5,407 nucleotides of DNA from assembly GCA_902481695.1 (NCBI GenBank), contig CABSXY010000132.1, positions 1 through 5,407 on the forward strand. The letters are read 5' to 3'. Below the pieces are notes generated by a model that did no database searches, was not told where the DNA came from, and saw only the letters and a list, made by a program, of their open reading frames with translations. Position 1 is the stretch's first letter. Every line of letters starts with the position of its first letter. Shown here piece by piece: positions 1 to 4,963 of this stretch. Source of the stretch: an uncultured Haemophilus sp. (GTDB taxonomy: Bacteria; Pseudomonadota; Gammaproteobacteria; Enterobacterales; Pasteurellaceae). The position numbers and the translations under genes are program-made.

Positions 1-1881
1 CTATGGGTTGTGGTAGCAATTGTCATGATGACAGCTTACCAAAGTTTTAATTCCAATGGCGTGAGTGATTCAACAGATTACACAACCTTTGTGTATGATG
101 TGAGTAACAGTCAAGTGAAGGAAGCGCGCTTTGATGCGAATGAAATCACTGTGACTAAAAATGACGGTTCTAAATATATGACCGTGATGCCACCGTTGGA
201 AGACAAAAAGCTCTTAGATGACTTATTAAATAAAAAAGTTAAAATCGAAGGTACGCCTTTTGAAAAACGCAGTTTATTATCACAAATTTTAATTTCGTGG
301 TTTCCAATGTTATTCCTTGTAGGGGTATGGATTTTCTTCATGCGTCAAATGCAAGGCGGTGGCGGGAAAGCTATGAGCTTCGGTAAAAGCCGCGCTAAAA
401 TGCTGACCCAAGATCAAATTAAGGTGACTTTTGCAGATGTTGCAGGTTGTGATGAAGCAAAAGAAGAAGTGGCTGAAATAGTTGACTTCTTGCGTGAACC
501 GAAAAAATTCCAAAACCTTGGTGGTAAAATTCCAAAAGGGATTTTAATGGTAGGTCCTCCAGGTACAGGTAAAACCTTATTAGCGAAAGCTATTGCGGGT
601 GAAGCAAAAGTGCCTTTCTTTACCATTTCAGGTTCTGACTTTGTAGAGATGTTTGTGGGTGTTGGTGCTTCTCGTGTACGTGATATGTTCGAGCAAGCGA
701 AGAAAAATGCACCATGCTTAATCTTTATTGATGAAATTGATGCAGTAGGTCGCCAACGTGGTGCTGGTTTAGGTGGTGGACATGATGAGCGTGAACAAAC
801 CCTTAACCAAATGTTAGTTGAAATGGATGGTTTTGGTGGTAACGAAGGCGTAATCGTTATTGCTGCAACTAACCGTCCAGATGTACTTGACCCAGCATTA
901 ACGCGTCCAGGTCGTTTTGACCGTCAAGTTGTTGTCGGTTTACCGGATGTGAAAGGTCGTGAGCAAATTCTAAAAGTTCACATGCGAAAAGTGCCTGTCG
1001 CTGATGATGTAGATGCAATGACACTGGCGCGTGGTACACCAGGTTATTCAGGTGCGGATTTAGCGAATTTGGTTAATGAAGCGGCGTTATTTGCTGCGCG
1101 TAGCAATAAACGTACTGTATCGATGCTTGAGTTTGAAAAAGCCAAAGATAAGATCAATATGGGACCTGAACGTCGTACCATGATCATGACGGATAAACAA
1201 AAAGAATCGACAGCGTACCATGAAGCAGGTCACGCCATTGTAGGTTACTTAGTACCTGAACATGATCCGGTACATAAAGTCACGATTATTCCTCGTGGCC
1301 GCGCATTAGGTGTGACTTTCTTCTTGCCTGAAGGTGATCAAATTAGTATCAGCCAAAAACAATTAGAAAGTAAACTTTCAACACTTTATGCAGGACGTTT
1401 AGCAGAAGATTTGATTTACGGTGAAGAAAATATTTCTACCGGTGCATCTAACGATATTAAAGTGGCAACCAATATTGCACGTAATATGGTGACCCAATGG
1501 GGCTTCTCAGATAAACTCGGTCCGATTCTTTATACTGAAGATGAAGGCGAAGTATTCTTAGGTCGCTCAATGGCGAAAGCAAAACATATGTCTGACGAAA
1601 CAGCACATGCAATTGATGAAGAAGTTCGTGCGATTGTAAATCGTAACTATGCGAGAGCAAGACAGATTTTGATCGACAATATGGATATTCTTCACGCCAT
1701 GAAAGATGCGTTAGTGAAATATGAAACCATTGAAGAAGAACAAATCAAGCAGCTAATGAATCGTGAGCCTGTTACACCACCATCTGGTTGGGAAGATAAC
1801 AAAGACACGAGCTCGAAAGCTAAGCCACAAGAAGAAACCACTGAAAGCGTGGTTAATCATTCAGAAGATCCTGAAGAGTAA
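1..1881 (+). CDS. ftsH: ATP-dependent zinc metalloprotease FtsH (5'-partial)
   Basis: FtsH is a hexameric inner-membrane AAA+ protease that extracts and degrades misfolded membrane proteins and regulatory substrates (in E. coli, LpxC and the heat-shock sigma factor). The frame is open from base 1; 626 residues are visible. Numbering from the first visible codon: residues 1-13 are the end of the first membrane helix (LWVVVAIVMMTAY); a periplasmic domain follows; the second membrane helix is at about 96-114; Walker A GPPGTGKT is at 185-192; the pore-loop FVG is at 218-220; Walker B LIFIDEID is at 240-247; the second region of homology has arginines at 302 and 305; the zinc site HEAGH is at 407-411, with the likely third ligand Asp485. 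By comparison with E. coli FtsH only about six or seven N-terminal residues are missing, so the in-frame GTG at base 10 lies inside the first membrane helix and is not the start. The C-terminal tail after GWE (about 598-626) is polar and acidic, a usually variable, disordered part. All catalytic residues are present. A terminator follows directly. Confidence 0.98.
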   Translation, partial: LWVVVAIVMMTAYQSFNSNGVSDSTDYTTFVYDVSNSQVKEARFDANEITVTKNDGSKYMTVMPPLEDKKLLDDLLNKKVKIEGTPFEKRSLLSQILISWFPMLFLVGVWIFFMRQMQGGGGKAMSFGKSRAKMLTQDQIKVTFADVAGCDEAKEEVAEIVDFLREPKKFQNLGGKIPKGILMVGPPGTGKTLLAKAIAGEAKVPFFTISGSDFVEMFVGVGASRVRDMFEQAKKNAPCLIFIDEIDAVGRQRGAGLGGGHDEREQTLNQMLVEMDGFGGNEGVIVIAATNRPDVLDPALTRPGRFDRQVVVGLPDVKGREQILKVHMRKVPVADDVDAMTLARGTPGYSGADLANLVNEAALFAARSNKRTVSMLEFEKAKDKINMGPERRTMIMTDKQKESTAYHEAGHAIVGYLVPEHDPVHKVTIIPRGRALGVTFFLPEGDQISISQKQLESKLSTLYAGRLAEDLIYGEENISTGASNDIKVATNIARNMVTQWGFSDKLGPILYTEDEGEVFLGRSMAKAKHMSDETAHAIDEEVRAIVNRNYARARQILIDNMDILHAMKDALVKYETIEEEQIKQLMNREPVTPPSGWEDNKDTSSKAKPQEETTESVVNHSEDPEE

Positions 1882-1885
1882 GAAT

Positions 1886-1915
1886 AAAGCCTTCCTAATT
1901 AGGAAGGCTTTTTTT
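1886..1915 (+). terminator. Rho-independent terminator of ftsH
   Basis: An 11-bp perfect stem, AAAGCCTTCCT pairing with AGGAAGGCTTT around an AATT loop, runs into a T tract (1909-1915). It begins four bases after the ftsH stop codon. This should separate ftsH transcription from folP, at least partly. Confidence 0.93.
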
Positions 1916-1928
1916 ATTTATAATGTCA

Positions 1929-1957
1929 TTCTTTTCATCACTATATTCCGTTATAAT
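1929..1957 (+). promoter_or_regulatory. Candidate folP-glmM promoter
   Basis: A perfect TATAAT box is at 1952-1957, between the ftsH terminator and folP. At 17 bases upstream the -35 position reads TTCTTT, a poor match, and there is no TG extended -10. Transcription would start near 1964 and give a leader of about 33 bases. A second TATAAT at 1919-1924 has its -35 position inside the terminator hairpin and no recognisable hexamer, so I prefer the first. A new promoter is expected here because of the preceding terminator; the exact assignment is inference. Confidence 0.45.
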
Positions 1958-1965
1958 CTAGCCTT

Positions 1966-1996
1966 TAAAATTTGATTTAAAAATTGACCGCACTTT
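1966..1996 (-). other. DNA uptake signal sequence (Hin type), full-length
   Basis: The core ACCGCACTT is at 1987-1995, the complement of AAGTGCGGT, the uptake signal used by competent Haemophilus. Read on the minus strand, the core plus its preceding A is followed by one free base, a purine, the six-base A/T tract ATTTTT, a six-base spacer, another purine and a second A/T tract ATTTTA. That fits every position of the extended 31-base consensus known for H. influenzae. It ends immediately before the folP ATG. Confidence 0.92.
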
Positions 1997-2827
1997 ATGA
2001 AACTTTACGCTAATAACAAATGTCTAGATTTATCATTCCCTCAAATTATGGGGATTTTGAATTTCACGCCTGATTCATTTTCAGATGGCGGACAGTTTTT
2101 TAGTCTAGACAAAGCATTATTTCAAGTTGAAAAAATGCTCAAAGAAGGTGCAACAATTATTGATATTGGCGGGGAATCAACTCGACCAATAATGGCAGAA
2201 GAAGTGCCTGAAACTGAAGAGTTGCAACGAGTGATACCTCTTGTTGAAGCCGTGCAAAAACGTTTTGATTGTTGGATTTCAGTGGATACCTCTAAAGCAA
2301 TTGTGATGCAAGAAGCAGCTAAGGTCGGCATGGATTTAATCAATGATATTCGTGCTCTACGTGAACCTGGCGCACTCGAAATAGCAGGACAGTTGAATTT
2401 ACCGACTTGTATCATGCATATGCAAGGACAGCCGCGCACAATGCAGACTAATCCGCATTATGATGATGTAGTCAAAGATGTTTATCAGTTTTTAGAGGCT
2501 CGGACTCAAGCTTGTCTAGAGGCAGGAATTGCCAAAGAAAATATTATTTGGGATATGGGGTTTGGTTTTGGTAAGACCGTGCAGCATAACTATAAACTTT
2601 TACAGCAATTAGCACACTTTTGTGAAAGTGGTTATCCCATTTTAGCAGGCCTTTCACGTAAATCGATGATTGGTGCCGTATTAGATAAACCCGTAACTGA
2701 ACGTGTTGTGGGAAGTGTAGCTGGCGCATTAATTGCTGCACTAAATGGTGCGACAATTTTACGCGTACATGATGTGGCTGCAACGGCAGATGCTTTGAAA
2801 GTATGGCAAACAACGCAACAGGCGTAA
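1997..2827 (+). CDS. folP: Dihydropteroate synthase
   Basis: FolP condenses 6-hydroxymethyl-7,8-dihydropterin pyrophosphate with p-aminobenzoate to give dihydropteroate in folate synthesis; it is the sulfonamide target. The protein is a 276-residue cytosolic TIM barrel, close to E. coli FolP (282). Visible motifs: MGILNFTPDSFSDGG at 18-32 (loop 1), GGESTRP at 58-64 (loop 2), SVDTSK at 95-100, Asn-Asp at 116-117, IMHMQGQP at 139-146, DMGFGFGK at 186-193, SRKSMIG at 220-226 and RVHDV at 256-260. Two departures from the usual pattern: after Pro64 there is Ile-Met where Gly is typical, making loop 2 one residue longer, and Met187 replaces the usual Pro of Asp-Pro-Gly. An in-frame TGA at 1985-1987 rules out an upstream start, and the N-terminus aligns with E. 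coli FolP from Met1. No Shine-Dalgarno sequence precedes the ATG; an uptake signal occupies that space. Probably cotranscribed with glmM, 76 bases downstream. Confidence 0.97.
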   Translation: MKLYANNKCLDLSFPQIMGILNFTPDSFSDGGQFFSLDKALFQVEKMLKEGATIIDIGGESTRPIMAEEVPETEELQRVIPLVEAVQKRFDCWISVDTSKAIVMQEAAKVGMDLINDIRALREPGALEIAGQLNLPTCIMHMQGQPRTMQTNPHYDDVVKDVYQFLEARTQACLEAGIAKENIIWDMGFGFGKTVQHNYKLLQQLAHFCESGYPILAGLSRKSMIGAVLDKPVTERVVGSVAGALIAALNGATILRVHDVAATADALKVWQTTQQA

Positions 2828-2892
2828 GAAAGTAACAGATTTTATATGTTGTAGAGTAAATGATTTCTGCAATATCAATTATTCAAATTTAT

Positions 2893-2898
2893 AAGGAA
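2893..2898 (+). promoter_or_regulatory. glmM ribosome binding site (decides the start)
   Basis: AAGGAA sits six to eight bases before the ATG at 2904 but overlaps the other in-frame ATG at 2898. Only the second ATG has workable spacing, and it also gives the N-terminus expected for GlmM (M-x-N-R-K-Y-F-G-T-D-G). Confidence 0.88.
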
Positions 2899-2903
2899 TG
2901 AAC

Positions 2904-4238
2904 ATGGCAAATCGTAAATATTTTGGTACAGATGGCGTACGCGGTAAAGTGGGTACTTATCCAATCACGCCTGATTTCGCATTGAAATTAGGTTGGGCTG
3001 CGGGTAAGGTTTTAGCTTCACAAGGTTCTCGCACAGTATTAATCGGAAAAGATACTCGTATTTCAGGTTATATGTTGGAATCGGCTCTTGAAGCAGGTTT
3101 AGCTGCCGCTGGCTTAACTGCCGCATTTACCGGTCCAATGCCAACCCCTGCCGTAGCGTATTTAACCCGCACTTTCCGTTTAGAAGCGGGTATTGTCATT
3201 TCGGCATCACATAACCCTTATTATGATAACGGGATTAAATTCTTCTCTTCACAAGGTACAAAATTACCAGACGATATTGAAGAAGCGATTGAAGCCATGC
3301 TTGATCAGCCAATGGATTGTGTGGAGTCTGCTGATTTAGGTAAAGCGAGCCGTATCAGTGATGCCGCAGGACGTTATATTGAATTTTGTAAAAGTACTTT
3401 CCCTCCACATCTTGGTTTAGATGGTTATAAAATCGTGGTGGATTGTGCAAATGGAGCGACTTATCATATTGCGCCAAATGTATTACGTGAGTTAGGCGCA
3501 GAAGTGATTGAAATTGGTACAGATCCTAACGGAATCAATATTAATGAGAAATGTGGTGCAACCGATGTAAAAGCGTTACAGGAAAAAGTGCTTGAAACAA
3601 AAGCAGATGTTGGTCTTGCTTATGATGGTGATGGTGACCGTATTATGATGGTGGATCACTTAGGTAATAAAGTAGATGGTGACCAAATCCTTTTCATTAT
3701 TGCTCGTGAAGCTTTACGTTCAGGTCAGCTAAAAGGTGGCGTAGTGGGCACATTAATGAGTAATATGAGCTTAGAGATTGCTTTAAAAATGTTAGGTGTA
3801 CCTTTTGTGCGAGCTAACGTTGGCGACCGTTATGTGTTAGAAAAAATGGTAGAACATAACTGGACGCTAGGCGGAGAAAACTCTGGCCATATCATTATTG
3901 CTGATAAAAATACGACAGGTGATGGTATTATTGCATCACTAGCTGTATTAAGTGCAATGGTTCAACATCGTTTATCTTTAAACGAGCTTGCAAGTGCGGT
4001 GAAATTATTCCCTCAAGTACTCATTAATGTTCGTTTTGCTGGTGGTGATAATCCATTAGAAAGTGAAGCGGTAAAAGCGGTAGCTGCAGATGTGGAAAAA
4101 CGTTTAGAAGGCAAAGGTCGAATTTTACTGCGTAAGTCTGGTACTGAGCCTCTTATTCGCGTCATGGTCGAATGTGAAGACGGTGCACTTGCAAAACAAT
4201 GTGCAGAAGAAATTGCAGAAGCAGTGAAAGCAAATTAA
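2904..4238 (+). CDS. glmM: Phosphoglucosamine mutase
   Basis: GlmM interconverts glucosamine-6-phosphate and glucosamine-1-phosphate in the cytosol, the step before GlmU makes UDP-GlcNAc for peptidoglycan and LPS. The chosen start gives 444 residues, against 445 in E. coli. An ATG two codons upstream (2898) is in frame but overlaps the ribosome binding site. Alpha-D-phosphohexomutase signatures are complete: the phosphoserine loop SASHNP at 100-105 with catalytic Ser102, the magnesium site DGDGDR at 241-246 (Asp241, 243, 245), the sugar-binding loop GENSGH at 324-329, and the phosphate-binding loop RKSGTEPLIRV at 410-420. Ser102 numbering matches E. coli. GlmM is activated by phosphorylation of that serine (family knowledge). 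No terminator is visible between folP and glmM, so they likely share a transcript; a hairpin terminator follows. An uptake signal core lies within the gene and encodes Ser-Ala-Val at 364-366. Confidence 0.98.
   Translation: MANRKYFGTDGVRGKVGTYPITPDFALKLGWAAGKVLASQGSRTVLIGKDTRISGYMLESALEAGLAAAGLTAAFTGPMPTPAVAYLTRTFRLEAGIVISASHNPYYDNGIKFFSSQGTKLPDDIEEAIEAMLDQPMDCVESADLGKASRISDAAGRYIEFCKSTFPPHLGLDGYKIVVDCANGATYHIAPNVLRELGAEVIEIGTDPNGININEKCGATDVKALQEKVLETKADVGLAYDGDGDRIMMVDHLGNKVDGDQILFIIAREALRSGQLKGGVVGTLMSNMSLEIALKMLGVPFVRANVGDRYVLEKMVEHNWTLGGENSGHIIIADKNTTGDGIIASLAVLSAMVQHRLSLNELASAVKLFPQVLINVRFAGGDNPLESEAVKAVAADVEKRLEGKGRILLRKSGTEPLIRVMVECEDGALAKQCAEEIAEAVKAN
3992..4021 (+). other. DNA uptake signal sequence in glmM
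   Basis: An exact core AAGTGCGGT is at 3992-4000, on the plus strand. It is followed by G, A and the A/T tract AATTAT at 4003-4008, matching the first flanking tract of the extended consensus; the second tract (4016-4021) is only partly A/T. It is read in frame as Ser-Ala-Val in the C-terminal part of GlmM, away from the catalytic motifs. Confidence 0.88.
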
Positions 4239-4240
4239 TG

Positions 4241-4264
4241 AAGTGGGGGCTAGCCCCCATTTTT
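4241..4264 (+). terminator. Rho-independent terminator of glmM
   Basis: TGGGGG (4244-4249) pairs with CCCCCA (4254-4259) around a CTAG loop; the pairing extends outward through one G-T wobble and two A-T pairs. A short T run (4260-4264) follows. It begins three bases after the glmM stop codon. The T tract is short, so some readthrough into sixA is possible. Confidence 0.85.
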
Positions 4265-4290
4265 GATCTATAAAATTTATTTTTTATTAT
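4263..4290 (+). promoter_or_regulatory. Weak candidate sixA promoter
   Basis: TTGATC (4263-4268, four of six to the -35 consensus) and TATTAT (4285-4290, five of six to the -10) are 16 bases apart, between the glmM terminator and sixA. Against it, transcription would start near 4297, inside the sixA ribosome binding site. In DNA this A/T-rich such matches arise easily. Readthrough from glmM is the alternative. Confidence 0.22.
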
Positions 4291-4294
4291 TTTT

Positions 4295-4300
4295 AGGAAA
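4295..4300 (+). promoter_or_regulatory. sixA ribosome binding site
   Basis: AGGAAA, with its AGGA ending about ten bases before the ATG at 4309. It supports this start, which also places the phosphatase Arg-His-Gly motif at residues 7-9, as in E. coli SixA. Confidence 0.7.
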
Positions 4301-4308
4301 GCCAATAC

Positions 4309-4782
4309 ATGAAAATTTTTATTATGCGTCATGGAGAAGCCGAAGTTATTGCTTCATCAGATGAGTCGCGACATTTAAACGACTACGGACGGAAACAGTC
4401 AATATCACAAGGTCAATGGCTTAAAACACATCTAAATTCAACCGCACTTTCAGTTCAGAAAGTGATTGTCAGTCCTTATGTTCGTGCACAAGAAACGTTT
4501 GAGCTCGTAAACTCAGCGTTAGACAATATTCTTAATGATGTTGAAACTTGGAGTGGAATTACACCTTATGGGAATGCGACGCTGGTAGCAGATTATTTAT
4601 CTGTTTTGCAGGAACAAGGTATTGAAAGTGTTTTGCTCGTTTCTCATTTACCTTTAGTAGGAGGTATTGTTTCAGAGCTTTATGGCAAGCGAAATCCAAT
4701 CAGTTTTTATCCTTCAACGATTGTTCAAATCGACTGGAATGGAGAAAAAGGCACCATTGAAGCTTTTCATTATCCGGAATAG
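4309..4782 (+). CDS. sixA: Phosphohistidine phosphatase SixA
   Basis: SixA is a small cytosolic histidine-phosphatase-superfamily enzyme. In E. coli it removes phosphate from phosphohistidine proteins, first reported for the ArcB HPt domain and later linked to the nitrogen-related PTS protein NPr. The protein has 157 residues (161 in E. coli). Visible motifs: FIMRHGEA at 4-11 with catalytic His8 in the Arg7-His8-Gly9 triad, Arg21, SPYVRAQET at 55-63 with Arg59, TPYGN at 85-89, and VSHLPLVGG at 111-119 with the second active-site His113. There is no signal peptide and no C-terminal extension, as expected for this short-form family. About four extra residues relative to E. coli lie around 42-49, where an uptake signal encodes Thr-Ala-Leu. 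The gene lies between two terminators, so it looks like a single-gene unit. Which phosphoprotein it acts on here cannot be told from this window. Confidence 0.95.
   Translation: MKIFIMRHGEAEVIASSDESRHLNDYGRKQSISQGQWLKTHLNSTALSVQKVIVSPYVRAQETFELVNSALDNILNDVETWSGITPYGNATLVADYLSVLQEQGIESVLLVSHLPLVGGIVSELYGKRNPISFYPSTIVQIDWNGEKGTIEAFHYPE
4441..4450 (-). other. DNA uptake signal sequence in sixA
   Basis: ACCGCACTTT is the complement of the 10-base core AAAGTGCGGT. Read on the minus strand, the next positions fit: a free base, a purine and a complete six-base A/T tract (4433-4438); a second tract at 4420-4425 matches five of six. It is read in frame as Thr-Ala-Leu (residues 45-47). Confidence 0.92.
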
Positions 4783-4846
4783 AATGGCTAAAATACGAAA
4801 AACAAAGTTTATATTATTTACTTTTTAAAAGCAGTCAAAAATAGGC

Positions 4847-4882
4847 AACACCTAAAAATGTGTATTTTTAGGTGTTTTTTTT
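4847..4882 (+). terminator. Rho-independent terminator of sixA
   Basis: A perfect 13-bp stem, AACACCTAAAAAT pairing with ATTTTTAGGTGTT around a GTGT loop, runs into T residues through 4882 (eight in a row counting the end of the stem). It lies 64 bases after the sixA stop. The 64 bases between contain nothing else I can support. Confidence 0.93.
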
Positions 4883-4891
4883 AAAATTTTT

Positions 4892-4936
4892 TTGATAGAC
4901 TGAAAATGAGCTATAAATGAATAGCTTAAATTAAGC
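4892..4936 (+). promoter_or_regulatory. Presumed control region of the LEA-like gene, with two overlapping inverted repeats
   Basis: The next gene needs its own promoter because a strong terminator precedes it. TTGATA (4892-4897) and TATAAA (4912-4917) resemble -35 and -10 boxes, but the 14-base spacer is too short for a good sigma-70 promoter. Two inverted repeats lie here: AGCTAT (4909-4914) with ATAGCT (4921-4926), and GCTTAA (4924-4929) with TTAAGC (4931-4936) around a single A. They could be operator half-sites or chance in A/T-rich DNA. I cannot name a regulator. Confidence 0.3.
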
Positions 4937-4950
4937 AATCATAATGACAC

Positions 4951-4956
4951 AAGGAG
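4951..4956 (+). promoter_or_regulatory. Strong ribosome binding site of the LEA-like gene
   Basis: AAGGAG with seven bases to the ATG at 4964 is the best Shine-Dalgarno match and spacing in the window. It fixes the start and suggests efficient translation. Confidence 0.9.
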
Positions 4957-4963
4957 AGTAGCT

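Noticed and set aside
10..12. GTG as the start of ftsH.
   Set aside because: The frame is open to base 1 and the upstream codons encode Leu-Trp-Val of the first membrane helix, so this GTG is internal.
1763..1975. 70-codon + strand frame overlapping the ftsH end.
   Set aside because: It runs out of frame through the FtsH tail and across the terminator hairpin and promoter region; no ribosome binding site or recognisable product.
2122..2813. Minus-strand frames of 105 and 89 codons opposite folP.
   Set aside because: They are shadows of a clearly conserved gene, with no binding site or domain.
2828..2903. Promoter or terminator between folP and glmM.
   Set aside because: The best hexamers (TTGTAG and TATCAA) are poor, and no stable hairpin with a T run is visible, so cotranscription is simpler.
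3166..3174. CCCGCACTT, near-match to the uptake core.
   Set aside because: It has a mismatch in the core and lies in the conserved GlmM segment LTRTF, so codon constraint explains it.
4445..4464. CACTTT and AAAGTG as an inverted uptake-signal pair or hairpin in sixA.
   Set aside because: Only six bases pair, over an 8-base loop, and the second arm lacks the rest of the core. It is inside a coding region with no T tract.
4784..4828. 14-codon frame MAKIRKTKFILFTF just after sixA.
   Set aside because: It has no good Shine-Dalgarno and very A/T-rich composition. Translational coupling to sixA is possible but unsupported.
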